In this document: in pieces, positions 11,018-20,885 of the stretch
How positions within the stretch are numbered: position 1 is the first letter of the stretch
How the letters are laid out: the number at the start of each line of letters is the position of its first letter
Source of the DNA: Enterobacter cloacae
GTDB lineage: Bacteria; Pseudomonadota; Gammaproteobacteria; Enterobacterales; Enterobacteriaceae
DNA length: 64,000 nucleotides
Assembly: GCF_013375935.1 (NCBI RefSeq)
Contig: NZ_CP056117.1
Coordinates: forward strand, 4,712,001 to 4,776,000
Direction: 5' to 3'
Made by a program: the position numbers and the translations under genes
Notes under the pieces: generated by a model
Seen by the model: the letters and a program-made list of their open reading frames with translations, nothing else
Told to the model about the DNA's origin: nothing
The model's database searches: none

Positions 11018-11356
11018 TTACAACGCCGCTTCGTCGGATTCGCCGGTACGGATGCGAATGACGCGCTGAAGTTCGGCAACGAAAATTTTGCCGTCGCCAA
11101 TTTTGCCGGTGTAGGCCGCTTTGCTTACGACATCAATCACTTCATCGAGCTGATCGTCCGCAATCGCCACGTCAATCTTCACTTTTGGCAGGAAGTTAAC
11201 GCTGTATTCTGCCCCGCGATAAAGCTCGGCATGACCTTTCTGACGCCCAAAGCCTTTCACTTCGGTGACAGTCAGTCCCTGAATACCCATGGAAGACAGC
11301 GCTTCACGCACGTCTTCGAGTTTGAATGGTTTGATTACCACCGTAACCAGCTTCAT
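11018..11356 (-). CDS. glnK: PII signalling protein GlnK
   Basis: 112-residue trimeric PII protein, nearly identical to E. coli GlnK. The T-loop contains RGAEYSVNF, whose Tyr51 is uridylylated by GlnD; the B-loop is TGKIGDGKIFV. It senses 2-oxoglutarate and ATP/ADP and plugs AmtB. First gene of the glnK-amtB operon, behind a textbook sigma54 promoter. Confidence 0.98.
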   Translation of the reverse strand: MKLVTVVIKPFKLEDVREALSSMGIQGLTVTEVKGFGRQKGHAELYRGAEYSVNFLPKVKIDVAIADDQLDEVIDVVSKAAYTGKIGDGKIFVAELQRVIRIRTGESDEAAL

Positions 11357-11410
11357 AAATCCTCTCCTGTCAGAATTCGGTAATGGCCGCAGCTAACACG
11401 AAGGGGATAT

Positions 11411-11426
11411 TGCAAAGGGTGTGCCA
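11411..11426 (-). promoter_or_regulatory. Sigma54 promoter of glnK-amtB
   Basis: Minus strand TGGCAC-ACCCT-TTGCA: exact -24 (complement 11421-11426) and -12 (complement 11411-11415) elements with the required 5-base spacer. It lies about 55 bp upstream of the glnK start. Confidence 0.93.
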
Positions 11427-11481
11427 GAAATGAAATACGAGCAGGAAAGCGGCGCGGTGCCCGGTGCCCGGAGAAAGGCGA

Positions 11482-11504
11482 AAAAAAACGCACCATGACG
11501 GTGC
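11482..11504 (-). terminator. mdlB terminator overlapping an NtrC-like enhancer
   Basis: GCACC-ATGAC-GGTGC (11490-11504) followed on the minus strand by eight T (complement 11482-11489) is a short intrinsic terminator for mdlB. The same palindrome matches the NtrC half-site pattern (GCACC, 5-base spacer, GGTGC) and lies about 100 bp upstream of the expected glnK start. Further half-sites TGCACCA (11522-11528) and TGGTGCA (11561-11567) lie upstream. Confidence 0.7.
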
Positions 11505-11567
11505 ATGGCGCGTTTCGGTTTTGCACCAACAGTTGAGTCTGTTAGCGCATTGCCTTGTTATGGTGCA

Positions 11568-13349
11568 TCAGGCGCTGAGCGACTCTTCCTCGCGCGCGCT
11601 GGCGGCCAGCTCGTCGCCTGCCAGCTGCAACTGATACATCTGCCAGTAGCGTCCTTTTGCCTCCAGCAGCTGACGGTGCGTTCCCCGCTCAACGGCCTGT
11701 CCGCGGTGCAGCACCAGAATAGTATCCGCATCGACGATCGTTGAGAGGCGGTGGGCGATCACCACAAGCGTAGTGTGATCCCGTACGGCAGCCAGCGCCT
11801 GCTGGATCGCCTGCTCGGTGCCGGAGTCGATGCTGGCGGTGGCTTCGTCCAGAATCAACACCTGCGGCGTTTCAATCAGCACGCGCGCCAGCGCCAGAAG
11901 CTGCTTTTGCCCGACGGACAGGTTGTTGCCCTGTTCACCCAGTCTGGTATTGATTCCCTCGCTTAACCCGCGCGCCAGATCCGCCAGCTGCACGGTTTCC
12001 AGCACTTCCCAGACCTGCTCCTGGGTAAAGGGCCGCCCCAGCGTAACGTTGGCGTAGAACGTATCGGCAAGCACCACCGGATCCTGCTGCACCATCGCGA
12101 CGCCCCTGCGCAACGCGGCGTGGCTAAGCGACGAAAGCGGACGTCCATCCAGACGGATCTCCCCCTGCGTCAACGGATAGTAGCCCATCAGCAGGCTGGC
12201 GAGCGTGCTTTTGCCGCTGCCGGTGTGCCCGACCAGCGCGACGAACCCGCGCGACGGCACGTTAAGGTTGATATCCTGCAAAACAAGCTGGTCGTCTCGG
12301 TAGGCGAACGAGACATTATCAAACGCGATGGATCCGCTTTCCAGCGGGCGTTCGTCACTGCCGTAGGTCTGGCGCGGCCTGTCCATCAGTTCGAACACGC
12401 GCTCGCCCGCAACCACCGCCTGTTGCAGCATCGATTGCTGCGTGGTGAGTTCAATCAGTGGTTCATTAAGGCGGCCAAGGTAGCTGATAAACGCGTACAA
12501 CACCCCAACTTCAATGGTTCCGCGCGTCGTCAGGCCGAACAGCATCAGCAGCCCGCACAGCACCAGCGCCGAGAAGAGGCTCAGCAGCGGGCGTAAAAGG
12601 AAACCGTCCAGGCGTAACGTCTGCATCCGCGCCATATAGTGCGAGCGGCTGGCTTCCCCCATTCGCTCGCCAAAACGCGCCTGCTGGCGAAACTGCTGAA
12701 TAACGCTCATGCCGTTGATCACTTCGTTGAAGCCATCATTGATATCCGCAAGGTAAGCGCGCACGCGGCGCACGATTGGCGTGCTGTAGCGCTGGTAAAT
12801 CACCATCACGATCAGCACCGCCGGGAAAATGGTGATTGCCACCAGCGCCATCCGCCAGTCCAGGCTGAACATCGCCACCAGCATCGCGCCAATCAGCGCG
12901 GCACTGCGCAGAACCGTTGCGACAACGGTGACGTACAGGTCGCGGATTACTTCGGTGTCGTTGGTGACGCGCGAAATCACCTGCCCGACCGGCTGGGTAT
13001 CAAACTCGCTCAGCGGCTGGCGCAGCGCGGCATCCATCACGTCCGTGCGCAGCTGCTGCACCACGCCCACGGCGGCCCGGTTAAACAGCAGTGACTGCGC
13101 GTAATGCAGCCCCGCCGCCGTCAGTTGTAGCCCGACGTATGCCACGCCCAGCCCGGCGACCAGGCCGAGAGGCAGATAGCTCTTCGCCACCATGTTATCG
13201 ATGAAATAGCTGATAAGCAGCGGGCCGGTCACCTCCGCAATCGCGGCGATCCACAGCAGCAGCACGGCGATGGAAAGCGGCTTACGCCACGGTGAGCCGT
13301 AGGCCAGCAGACGTTTTAGCGTCGGCCACATCTTTCCAAACTTACGCAT
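11568..13349 (-). CDS. mdlB: ABC exporter subunit MdlB
   Basis: 593 residues from the ATG at 13349. Type IV ABC exporter half: six membrane helices (about residues 20-330), then an ATPase domain with Walker [10 protein letters not shown], signature LSVGQKQL (a deviation from LSGGQ) and Walker [13 protein letters not shown] with the catalytic Glu. It probably pairs with MdlA: the consensus ATP site would combine this Walker A/B with MdlA's LSGGQ. Substrate unknown. Its start overlaps the end of mdlA by 8 bases. Confidence 0.96.
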   Translation of the reverse strand: MRKFGKMWPTLKRLLAYGSPWRKPLSIAVLLLWIAAIAEVTGPLLISYFIDNMVAKSYLPLGLVAGLGVAYVGLQLTAAGLHYAQSLLFNRAAVGVVQQLRTDVMDAALRQPLSEFDTQPVGQVISRVTNDTEVIRDLYVTVVATVLRSAALIGAMLVAMFSLDWRMALVAITIFPAVLIVMVIYQRYSTPIVRRVRAYLADINDGFNEVINGMSVIQQFRQQARFGERMGEASRSHYMARMQTLRLDGFLLRPLLSLFSALVLCGLLMLFGLTTRGTIEVGVLYAFISYLGRLNEPLIELTTQQSMLQQAVVAGERVFELMDRPRQTYGSDERPLESGSIAFDNVSFAYRDDQLVLQDINLNVPSRGFVALVGHTGSGKSTLASLLMGYYPLTQGEIRLDGRPLSSLSHAALRRGVAMVQQDPVVLADTFYANVTLGRPFTQEQVWEVLETVQLADLARGLSEGINTRLGEQGNNLSVGQKQLLALARVLIETPQVLILDEATASIDSGTEQAIQQALAAVRDHTTLVVIAHRLSTIVDADTILVLHRGQAVERGTHRQLLEAKGRYWQMYQLQLAGDELAASAREEESLSA

Positions 13350-15096
13350 CGACGACCTCCTCATCCAGCGCGGCCTCAAGCTGCTGATAGCGGTACATAT
13401 CCCGATACCAGCCGGCCTGCTCTGCGAGCTGGTCATGCTGACCGCGCTGGGCAATATGCCCGTGCTGAAGCACCAGAATTTCGCTGGCTTCGGTAAGCGC
13501 CGACAGACGGTGCGCGCTGATGATGACCGTGCGCCCCTCTCCCCACTGGCGAAGGTTATGAAGAATTTGATGCTCGGTACGCCCGTCAACCGCCGACAGC
13601 GCGTCATCCAGAATCAGGATCTCAGCGTCCAGCAGCAGCGCGCGGGCAATGGAGATGCGCTGCTTTTGTCCGCCGGAGAGCATCACGCCCCGCTCTCCGA
13701 CCTCCGTATCGTAGCCCTGCGGCAGGCGCAAAATATCCTCGTGGACGCTGGCCAGGCGCGCAACATGCTCGATCTCCTGCCGGGTGGCCGTTGGGCACCC
13801 GAGCGCGATGTTGTTGGCAATCGTGTCGGAAAACAGGAACGGCGTCTGGCTGACGACCGCCAGGCGGCTGCGCCAGTCGTCCAGCAGCAGCCGCGGCAGC
13901 GGGACAGCGTGGAAGCGAATATCGCCTTCGCTCACGTCAAAATGGCGCTGAATAAGCGACAGGATCGTGCTTTTACCGGCCCCCGTCGGGCCACAGATGC
14001 CCAGCATCTGACCGGGCTGCAGCGTGAAGCTGACGTTTTCGAGCACCGGCTGCTCCGTTTGCGGATAGATAAAGGCGCGGATATTGGCCTTCAGCACCCC
14101 CGGCCCTTCCGGCACCGGCTCGCTGCCATCGTTCACCACCGGCACCTCTGCCAGCATGGCGCGTATGCGGCTATAGGCGGCGCTCCCGCGCTCAACGATG
14201 TTAAACATCCAGGCCAGCGCCAGCATCGGCCAGATCATCAGCCCGAGGTACATCGCAAAGCTGGTTAACTGCCCGAGGGTCATGGTGCCTCGCACGACCA
14301 TCCAGCTGCCGCCGCCCACCGCCAGCAGGTTCGCCATGCCAATCGCTACGTAGATTGTCGGATCGAAACGGGCGTCGATGCGCGCCACGCGCATATTTTT
14401 CGCGCCGGTGTCGGCGGCGTCTGCGGCAAACAGCGCCGATTGCCGGTCTTCCAGACCAAACGCCTTGATCATGCGGATGCTGGTCATGCTCTCCTGGGTG
14501 CGATCGTTGAGCGATGAAAACGCCGCCTGCGCCAGCTTAAAGCGTTCATGAAGCTGTTCGCCGTAGCGGTTAATCGCCAGCGCCATCAGCGGCATCGGCA
14601 GCAGCGCCAGCAGAGTAAGCTCCCAGCTGATCTGGGTAGACATTACAATCAGTACCGCACAGCCCATCACCAGTGAATCCACCAGCGTTAACACCCCTTC
14701 TCCGGCGGCAAACACCACGCGGTCCACGTCGTTCGTGGCGCGGGCAATAAGGTCTCCGGTACGGTGACGCAGATAAAATTCGGGATGCTGGCGGCTCAGT
14801 TGACGATAGAAATCTTCGCGCAGCTCAACGGCGAGCTGGTAGGACGCGCCGAACAGCAGCACGCGCCAGACGTAGCGCAGCAGGTAAACCACCACGGCCG
14901 TCAGCACCAGCGTACCGACCCACATCATCACCCGTGCGGCGGTGTAATGTTGTTCCGTAACGCCATCGACGACGTATCCCACCACTTTTGGCGGGATCAG
15001 CTGCAGGACGGCAATGATAATAAGCAGGGCCACCGCGCCGAGGTAGCGTTGCCACTCCCGACGAAAGTACCAGCTTAATTGGGCAAATAATCGCAC
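13342..15096 (-). CDS. mdlA: ABC exporter subunit MdlA
   Basis: 584 residues, starting at a GTG (complement 15094-15096). Six helices, then an ATPase domain with Walker [10 protein letters not shown], signature LSGGQKQR and Walker [13 protein letters not shown], where Asp replaces the usual catalytic Glu. The asymmetry of a degenerate and a canonical site is typical of heterodimeric exporters such as TM287/288. Transcribed decR-mdlA-mdlB with a 30-base gap after decR, so possibly one operon. Confidence 0.96.
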   Translation of the reverse strand: MRLFAQLSWYFRREWQRYLGAVALLIIIAVLQLIPPKVVGYVVDGVTEQHYTAARVMMWVGTLVLTAVVVYLLRYVWRVLLFGASYQLAVELREDFYRQLSRQHPEFYLRHRTGDLIARATNDVDRVVFAAGEGVLTLVDSLVMGCAVLIVMSTQISWELTLLALLPMPLMALAINRYGEQLHERFKLAQAAFSSLNDRTQESMTSIRMIKAFGLEDRQSALFAADAADTGAKNMRVARIDARFDPTIYVAIGMANLLAVGGGSWMVVRGTMTLGQLTSFAMYLGLMIWPMLALAWMFNIVERGSAAYSRIRAMLAEVPVVNDGSEPVPEGPGVLKANIRAFIYPQTEQPVLENVSFTLQPGQMLGICGPTGAGKSTILSLIQRHFDVSEGDIRFHAVPLPRLLLDDWRSRLAVVSQTPFLFSDTIANNIALGCPTATRQEIEHVARLASVHEDILRLPQGYDTEVGERGVMLSGGQKQRISIARALLLDAEILILDDALSAVDGRTEHQILHNLRQWGEGRTVIISAHRLSALTEASEILVLQHGHIAQRGQHDQLAEQAGWYRDMYRYQQLEAALDEEVVDA

Positions 15097-15126
15097 GCGG
15101 TATTTTCCTGAAGGTATTTTATGAAG

Positions 15127-15585
15127 TTATTCAATGGGTAACGCTGTGGTGTATTTAATCTGTTCCATAGCGAAGCTGGAGGTGACATCGGACAAGCCCG
15201 GTACGCTGTTGACCAGCCGCTTGTAAAAATCATCGTAGCGCTTCATGTCCGCCACCTGAACGCGCATCAGATAGTCATATTCCCCCGCCATGCGCCAGAA
15301 GCCGAGCACTTCCGGCATTTCGGATACCTGCGTGACAAAACGACAGTACCATTCGCTGCTGTGATGCTGCGTTTTTATCAGGACGAAGGCGGTCAGCCCA
15401 AGCCCCAGTTTTTCGGGATCCAGCAGCGCCACGCGCCCCAGCAGAATGCCATCATCTTCCAGCTTTTTGAGGCGCTTCCAGCACGGGGTGGTGGTCAGAT
15501 TAACGGCATCTGCCAGCGCCTGCAAAGAGAGGGTGCAGTCGTTTTGCAGCAATGAAAGCAGCTTGCGGTCAATTTTATCTAGCAT
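15127..15585 (-). CDS. decR: Lrp/AsnC-family cysteine-responsive regulator DecR
   Basis: 152 residues (E. coli YbaO/DecR/CyuR). Winged helix [42 protein letters not shown], then a RAM ligand domain. It senses cysteine and activates detoxification genes (yhaOM in E. coli). I take the ATG at 15585, with GAGGTG upstream, over a GTG two codons earlier. It is divergent from cdsH, the cysteine desulfhydrase gene known in Salmonella to depend on this regulator, and an Lrp-like palindrome sits in the gap. Confidence 0.95.
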   Translation of the reverse strand: MLDKIDRKLLSLLQNDCTLSLQALADAVNLTTTPCWKRLKKLEDDGILLGRVALLDPEKLGLGLTAFVLIKTQHHSSEWYCRFVTQVSEMPEVLGFWRMAGEYDYLMRVQVADMKRYDDFYKRLVNSVPGLSDVTSSFAMEQIKYTTALPIE

Positions 15586-15597
15586 GTCCACCTCGCA

Positions 15598-15612
15598 GAG
15601 AAAATTTTTCTC
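15598..15612. promoter_or_regulatory. Lrp-type palindrome in the decR-cdsH gap
   Basis: GAGAAAATTTTTCTC is a perfect odd palindrome; it matches 13 of 15 positions of the E. coli Lrp consensus YAGHAWATTWTDCTR. It lies 13 bases upstream of decR and about 90 upstream of cdsH, so DecR could act on both genes from here. Confidence 0.6.
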
Positions 15613-15700
15613 CCTTCATTCTATTTTAAAGGCCAGATAGCAACAATTTTTTCTGTGCTTTTCGCTATGCTGGGCACAAAATGACAAACGGATAATCACG

Positions 15701-16747
15701 ATGAATAGCACCTGGGTCAAACATGCCATCAGCGAAATTAACGCCGACTATCAGCGCTCGGCAGATACCCACTTAATCCGCCTGCCTCTGCCCGGATTTC
15801 CCGGTATTCAGCTTTACCTGAAGGATGAGAGTACCCATCCTACCGGCAGCCTGAAGCATCGCCTGGCGCGTTCACTCTTTTTATACGGCTTGTGTAACGG
15901 CTGGATTAAAGAGGGCACCACGATTATTGAATCCTCGTCCGGTTCAACGGCCGTTTCCGAAGCCTACTTTGCCCGCCTGCTGGGCCTGCCGTTCATCGCC
16001 GTCATGCCTTCCTGCACGGCAAAGCGTAAGGTAGAACAGATCGAATTTTACGGCGGGCGCTGCCACTTTGTGGAAAGCGCCTGCGAAATCTATGCCGCCT
16101 CCGAAATGCTGGCCCGCGAGCTGAACGGCCACTATATGGACCAGTTCACCTTCGCCGAGCGCGCCACCGACTGGCGCGGCAATAACAACATCGCGGACAG
16201 CATTTTCCGCCAGATGACCCACGAGCCGCACCCCGTTCCCGCTTACATCGTCATGAGCGCGGGCACGGGCGGTACCTCCGCCACCATCGGGCGTTATATC
16301 CGCTGCCAGGGTTATGATACGCAGCTGATGGTCGTTGATCCGCAGAACTCGGTATTCCTCGACTACTGGCAATCACGCGACGCCAGCCTGCGCAGCCCGG
16401 TGGGCAGCAAGATCGAAGGGATTGGTCGCCCTCGCGTCGAACCCTCGTTCATTCCGGACGTGGTGGATGAGATGCTCCGCGTCCCGGACGCTGCCAGCGT
16501 CGCAACGGCGCACTGGCTGGAAACACAGCTTGGCCGCAAGGTCGGGGCTTCTACCGGCACCAATATGTGGGGCGCGCTACAGCTGGCCGCGCGGATGCGC
16601 GAAGAAGGCCGTACTGGCTCCATCGTTACGCTACTGTGCGACAGCGGGGAGCGCTACCTCGACACCTACTACAATACAGACTGGGTGCAGGCCAATATTG
16701 GCGACGTTGAACCGTGGAAAGCGCAGATTGCGCAGCTGGTGAAATAA
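15701..16747 (+). CDS. cdsH: Cysteine desulfhydrase CdsH-like PLP enzyme
   Basis: 348 residues, fold-type II PLP enzyme of the cysteine synthase superfamily. The PLP lysine is in [13 protein letters not shown]; the substrate loop is [11 protein letters not shown]; the phosphate-binding Gly loop is [12 protein letters not shown]. It breaks L-cysteine into pyruvate, ammonia and sulfide. Salmonella carries the same gene next to ybaO as STM0458 (cdsH), which E. coli K-12 lacks between decR and cof; I infer orthology from this neighbourhood. Convergent with cof. Confidence 0.85.
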   Translation: MNSTWVKHAISEINADYQRSADTHLIRLPLPGFPGIQLYLKDESTHPTGSLKHRLARSLFLYGLCNGWIKEGTTIIESSSGSTAVSEAYFARLLGLPFIAVMPSCTAKRKVEQIEFYGGRCHFVESACEIYAASEMLARELNGHYMDQFTFAERATDWRGNNNIADSIFRQMTHEPHPVPAYIVMSAGTGGTSATIGRYIRCQGYDTQLMVVDPQNSVFLDYWQSRDASLRSPVGSKIEGIGRPRVEPSFIPDVVDEMLRVPDAASVATAHWLETQLGRKVGASTGTNMWGALQLAARMREEGRTGSIVTLLCDSGERYLDTYYNTDWVQANIGDVEPWKAQIAQLVK

Positions 16748-16772
16748 AAAAAGCCAGACCGAAGCCTGGCTT
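16745..16772 (-). terminator. cof terminator
   Basis: Minus strand AAGCCAG / CTGGCTT stem followed by a T-run (complement of 16745-16750), placed between the convergent cdsH and cof genes. Confidence 0.85.
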
Positions 16773-16787
16773 GCTGGAAGGATCTCG

Positions 16788-17606
16788 CTATTCGGGGGAA
16801 TAAGGGAGGTTGTTATTGTCCAGCCAATGCGTCAAAAAATGGGACACCGCTTCGTTACGGCAGTGTCCGATAACCGGAAGATGGGGGAGCGCGGCAATAA
16901 GCTGCGGCATCGCGTTCCCCATGATCAAACCACGGCCAACGCTGCTCAGCATCTCGTGGTCGTTCATGGCGTCGCCAAACGCCATACAGTCCTGCATCGT
17001 CAGCCCGAGATGGTCGCTCAGAACCGCAAGCGCGGAACCTTTGTTACAGCCCACCGGCAGCACTTCGAGACAATCCACCGCAGAGAAAGTCAGATGCGCC
17101 CGGACGCCCAGCGCCTCGTTCAGTTGAATGCGCAGGCGGCAGAGATCGTCATGATCGCCGCAGAAGCAGATCTTGGTCACCTTATGTGCCGGGATCCGGC
17201 GCAGATCGATAAGCTGATATTTAAAGCCGCTATAAACATGAGCGTGCAGCAGGTCCGGAATGTCGCGTCCGGTAAACCAGCCCTCGTCGTTAAATACGTG
17301 CACGCTGGCCCGCGTATCCCATGAGCTATGCAGGACAATATCCGCCACTTCCGGATCAAGATCCTGACGGTGCAGCACGTCACCGTTGACGGCGTGGATC
17401 CTCGTCCCGTTACCGGTTATCAAAAACGCGTTCAGGGAAAAGGCTCCCAGCAGATGGCGCATCTCCAGCACGTGGCGACCGGTAGCAAACGTCAGGGTAA
17501 CGTCACGCTCGCGCAGGCGCTTAAGCGTGCTCAGGGTTTTCTCCCCCAAACGGTGATCCGGCATTAACAGCGTGCCGTCCATATCAAATGCAGCGAGCCG
17601 AGCCAT
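16788..17606 (-). CDS. cof: HMP-PP phosphatase Cof
   Basis: 272 residues, HAD superfamily IIB. Motif I is DMDGTLL (nucleophile Asp8), motif II is FATGR, motif III the Lys in CNKGSAL, motif [11 protein letters not shown]. It hydrolyses HMP-PP, a thiamine precursor, and other phosphates such as PLP. Divergent from ybaE. Confidence 0.95.
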   Translation of the reverse strand: MARLAAFDMDGTLLMPDHRLGEKTLSTLKRLRERDVTLTFATGRHVLEMRHLLGAFSLNAFLITGNGTRIHAVNGDVLHRQDLDPEVADIVLHSSWDTRASVHVFNDEGWFTGRDIPDLLHAHVYSGFKYQLIDLRRIPAHKVTKICFCGDHDDLCRLRIQLNEALGVRAHLTFSAVDCLEVLPVGCNKGSALAVLSDHLGLTMQDCMAFGDAMNDHEMLSSVGRGLIMGNAMPQLIAALPHLPVIGHCRNEAVSHFLTHWLDNNNLPYSPE

Positions 17607-17707
17607 GAATACTCCCGAAATGTGATGCGGTTAACTTGTGCATCAGTATTGCGTGGGATATACGGAAGTAATAGTGAATAGATGATAATTATTGTTCCGG
17701 GTTTTTC

Positions 17708-19408
17708 ATGCGCCAGCTTAACCGTCTTAACCAGTATCAACGCCTGTGGCAACCTTCCGCTGGCGCTCCGCAGCAGGTGACCATCAGCGAGCTTGCCAGC
17801 CGCTGCTTTTGCAGCGAGCGACACGTTCGCACCCTGCTGCGCCAGGCGCAGGACGCGGGCTGGCTGAGCTGGCACGCCCGGTCCGGACGAGGGAAGCGCG
17901 GAGAGCTAACCTTTCACGTAACCCCGGATTCGCTGCGTAATACCATGATGGAAGACGCGCTTAAAAGCGGACAGCAGCACAACGTGCTGGAGCTGGCTCA
18001 GCTCGCGCCTGAAGATTTGCGCTCGCTGCTGCACCCGTATCTGGGTGGGCAGTGGCAAAACGATACGCCGACGCTGCGTATCCCCTACTATCGCTCGCTG
18101 GAGCCGCTTCATCCGGGGTTTTTACCCGGCCGTGCCGAGCAGCATCTGGCGGGACAGGTATTCTCGGGCTTAACGCGTTTTAACGGTAACAGCAGCGAGC
18201 CCGCGGGCGATCTGGCGCATCACTGGGACGTTTCTGCTGACGGCCTGCGCTGGCATTTTTACATTCGCTCCACCCTGCACTGGCATAACGGCGATAAAAT
18301 CGCGACGGCGCAGCTCCAGCGAAGCCTGACGGCGCTGCTGGCACAGCCCGTCATGCGCACGCTTTTCCAGAGCGTCTTGCGTATCGAAACCACGCATCCC
18401 CAGTGCCTGACGTTTATTCTGCATCAGCCGGACTACTGGCTGGCGCACAGGCTGGCAACCTACTGTAGCCGTCTGGCGCATCCCGATATTCCCGGTGTCG
18501 GCAGCGGTCCCTTCCGTCTGAGCGTTTTTGAGCCTGAACTGGTGCGCCTGGAAAGTCACGAGCAGTATCACCTGAGCCATCCGCTGCTCAAGGCTATCGA
18601 GTACTGGATCACCCCCCAGCTTTTTGACTACAGTCTGGGCACCAGCTGTCGCCACCCGGTGCAAATCGCCATAGGCGAAGCCGATGAGCTGGAAAGCCTG
18701 CGGCTGGTCAGCAACAGCACCAGTCTGGGCTTCTGTTACCTCACGCTGAAGCAGAGCCCCCGTCTGAGCGAGCTACAGGCGAAGCGGCTTATCAACATCA
18801 TTCATCTCTCCAGGCTTCTGCACACGCTTCCGCTGAACGAAGGGCTTATTACCCCTACCGGGGAACTGCTTCCCGGCTGGGCGATCCCGCAATGGCCTGA
18901 TTTAACGGACGTTGCGCTGCCGGAGTCATTGACGCTGGTCTACCACCTGCCGGTTGAGCTTCACACGATGGCCAGCCAGCTTAAGGCCTACCTTGCGCTA
19001 CAGGGCTGTGAACTGACCGTCATCTTCCACGATGCCAAGACGTGGGACGGATGTCAGCAGCTTGCCGATGCAGACATCATGATGGGAGACAGGCTGATTG
19101 GCGAAGCGCCGGAATATACGCTTGAGCAATGGCTCCGCTGCGATGCGCTCTGGCCGCATCTGCTGAGCGCACCGGCATACGCCCACTTGCAGGCCACGCT
19201 GGACGCGGTGCAAACGCAGGCCAACGATCGCGACCGACACGCGGGCCTGCAGGCTATTTTCAGCCGGTTGATGGAAAATGCCGTCCTGACGCCGCTGTTT
19301 AACTACCAGTATCAAATCAGCGCCCCGCCGGGCGTGAACGGTATCCGTCTTAACACCCGTGGCTGGTTTGACTTCACCGAAGCCTGGCTTCCGGCCCCCA
19401 AAGCGTGA
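17708..19408 (+). CDS. ybaE: SgrR-family regulator YbaE
   Basis: 566 residues, as in E. coli. N-terminal helix-turn-helix (ISELASRCFCSERHVRTLLRQAQDAGWLSWHARSGRGKRG), then a long domain homologous to periplasmic oligopeptide-binding proteins (SBP family 5: GQVFSGLTRF, HWHNGD, GSGPFRL). This arrangement is that of SgrR, and YbaE is its uncharacterised paralogue; the ligand is unknown. No signal peptide, so cytoplasmic. Confidence 0.9.
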   Translation: MRQLNRLNQYQRLWQPSAGAPQQVTISELASRCFCSERHVRTLLRQAQDAGWLSWHARSGRGKRGELTFHVTPDSLRNTMMEDALKSGQQHNVLELAQLAPEDLRSLLHPYLGGQWQNDTPTLRIPYYRSLEPLHPGFLPGRAEQHLAGQVFSGLTRFNGNSSEPAGDLAHHWDVSADGLRWHFYIRSTLHWHNGDKIATAQLQRSLTALLAQPVMRTLFQSVLRIETTHPQCLTFILHQPDYWLAHRLATYCSRLAHPDIPGVGSGPFRLSVFEPELVRLESHEQYHLSHPLLKAIEYWITPQLFDYSLGTSCRHPVQIAIGEADELESLRLVSNSTSLGFCYLTLKQSPRLSELQAKRLINIIHLSRLLHTLPLNEGLITPTGELLPGWAIPQWPDLTDVALPESLTLVYHLPVELHTMASQLKAYLALQGCELTVIFHDAKTWDGCQQLADADIMMGDRLIGEAPEYTLEQWLRCDALWPHLLSAPAYAHLQATLDAVQTQANDRDRHAGLQAIFSRLMENAVLTPLFNYQYQISAPPGVNGIRLNTRGWFDFTEAWLPAPKA

Positions 19409-19474
19409 AGAAGCTGGTCGTCGCTTTAGCCAGGCGTTAACATGACGCTTTTACCGTAACTGTCGAGATGATTT

Positions 19475-20170
19475 ATGAAACGTGCCGTCGTCGTGTTCAG
19501 CGGAGGACAAGATTCCACAACCTGCCTGATTCAGGCGCTTCACCAGTATGATGAAGTTCACTGCGTCACTTTTGATTATGGTCAGCGTCATCGTGCTGAA
19601 ATCGACGTTGCCCGTGAACTGGCCCTGAAACTGGGGGCCCGCGCGCACAAGGTGCTGGACGTGACGCTGCTGAACGAACTGGCCGTTAGCAGCCTGACCC
19701 GCGACAGTATTCCGGTTCCAGATTACGAACCGGACTCCAGCGGCATTCCGAACACCTTCGTACCGGGCCGCAACATTCTCTTCCTGACCCTGACGGCAAT
19801 ATACGCTTATCAGGTGAAGGCCGAAGCGGTCATTACGGGCGTGTGCGAAACCGACTTCTCTGGCTACCCGGACTGCCGGGACGAATTTGTCAAAGCGTTA
19901 AACCATGCCGTGGATCTGGGAATGGCAAAAGAGACCCGCTTCGAAACGCCGCTGATGTGGCTGGATAAAGCAGAAACCTGGGCGCTGGCCGACTACTGGG
20001 GCAAGCTGGACGTGGTTCGCAACGACACCCTCACCTGCTACAACGGTATTAAAGGGGATGGCTGCGGTCAGTGCGCCGCCTGCAACCTGCGCGCAAACGG
20101 GCTGAATCACTATCTGGCGGATAAAGCGGGCGTAAAGACCGCAATGCAGAAAAAAACCGGGCTGAAATAA
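19475..20170 (+). CDS. queC: 7-cyano-7-deazaguanine synthase QueC
   Basis: 231 residues. Converts 7-carboxy-7-deazaguanine to preQ0 with ATP and ammonia. ATP-pyrophosphatase motif FSGGQDSTT at the N-terminus; four-Cys zinc site near the C-terminus in [19 protein letters not shown] with an earlier Cys. Supplies the queuosine pathway whose last steps (Tgt, QueA) are encoded at 58356-60608. Its stop codon lies one base from the antitoxin stop on the other strand. Confidence 0.97.
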   Translation: MKRAVVVFSGGQDSTTCLIQALHQYDEVHCVTFDYGQRHRAEIDVARELALKLGARAHKVLDVTLLNELAVSSLTRDSIPVPDYEPDSSGIPNTFVPGRNILFLTLTAIYAYQVKAEAVITGVCETDFSGYPDCRDEFVKALNHAVDLGMAKETRFETPLMWLDKAETWALADYWGKLDVVRNDTLTCYNGIKGDGCGQCAACNLRANGLNHYLADKAGVKTAMQKKTGLK

Positions 20171-20171
20171 G

Positions 20172-20501
20172 TTACTTCACCGTGCTGTCGAACAGTTTAA
20201 CGCCGGCAGCACGCGTCACTTTCATGAGCGTTGTTAGCGTTGGATTGCCGTTATCAGACAAGGTACGGTATAGCTGCTGACGTGATAAACCGGCTTTGGC
20301 CGCAATTTCACCAATACCGCCGCGAGATTCGATGACGCGTCGTAATGCGATTAAATATGCAGGGATCCCCTGGTCTTCATAAATCTCTTCCAATGCAACC
20401 TGCAGATATAGCTGAGCATAAGATGGGTTTTCACGAAGCATTTTCACAACGGCGTCATCATGACTAACGGAACTCGAAAATTTTCGTTGGCTTTTACTCA
20501 T
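20172..20501 (-). CDS. Antitoxin with XRE-type helix-turn-helix (HI1420-like)
   Basis: 109 residues. The N-terminus (SVSHDDAVVKMLRENPSYAQLYLQVALEEI) is characteristic of the HI1420-like 'addiction module antidote' family, followed by a helix-turn-helix (GGIGEIAAKAGLSRQQLYRTLSDNGNPTLTTLMKVTRAAGVKL). It should neutralise the toxin encoded upstream and repress the operon. Start overlaps the toxin stop by 8 bases. Toxin-first order is typical of this family. Confidence 0.88.
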   Translation of the reverse strand: MSKSQRKFSSSVSHDDAVVKMLRENPSYAQLYLQVALEEIYEDQGIPAYLIALRRVIESRGGIGEIAAKAGLSRQQLYRTLSDNGNPTLTTLMKVTRAAGVKLFDSTVK

Positions 20502-20838
20502 CCGGTTTATCCTTTTGATAATCTTTCCAGTAGTCTATTGCCAGCTTCACATCAGTACGTTGACTCTTTTTGTCGCCCCCGATTAGCAACAATAAGATCT
20601 CCCGATGCCGTACTGCAAAATAGATGCGATAACCGGGACCACAATTCATTTTCAACTCCCAGATGCCGTCTCTGAGATAGCGATAATCACCGAAATTCCC
20701 CTTTTCCGCCCGGTCAACTCGTAAAAGGATCCGAAACGCTAACTCCGGATCCTTCCTTTGCATCCTCGCCACCCACTCCTCAAACGGCACTTTTCCGTCA
20801 CGGGTCCGGTAGCGTTCAACAACGTAGTCCCTGTTCAT
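20494..20838 (-). CDS. RelE/ParE-superfamily toxin (HI1419-like)
   Basis: 114 residues, small and basic. The family block GIWELKMNCGPGYRIYFAVRHREILLLLIGGDKKSQ (a WELK..xGPGYRIYF..L.GGxK pattern) marks HI1419-type RelE/ParE toxins. The expected role is ribosome-dependent mRNA cleavage; the catalytic residues cannot be fixed by eye. AGGGA upstream of ATG 20838. Inserted between queC and fadM, which are adjacent in E. coli. Confidence 0.87.
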   Translation of the reverse strand: MNRDYVVERYRTRDGKVPFEEWVARMQRKDPELAFRILLRVDRAEKGNFGDYRYLRDGIWELKMNCGPGYRIYFAVRHREILLLLIGGDKKSQRTDVKLAIDYWKDYQKDKPDE

Positions 20839-20858
20839 TATTTTATCCCTGAAAAACC

Positions 20859-20884
20859 TTTTTGTCTTTTATAAAAGACAAAAA
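20859..20884. promoter_or_regulatory. 26-bp perfect palindrome upstream of the toxin-antitoxin operon
   Basis: Half-site TTTTTGTCTTTTA is followed directly by its reverse complement, with no spacer. It fills the gap between the fadM stop codon and the toxin start and includes a TATAAA-like -10. It is the natural candidate for the antitoxin operator. Weak function as a fadM terminator cannot be excluded, but no U-tract follows. Confidence 0.65.
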
Positions 20885-20885
20885 T

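Noticed and set aside
20494..20838. Prophage remnant around the toxin-antitoxin genes
   Set aside because: No integrase, attachment repeats or other phage genes; flanking backbone genes are intact.
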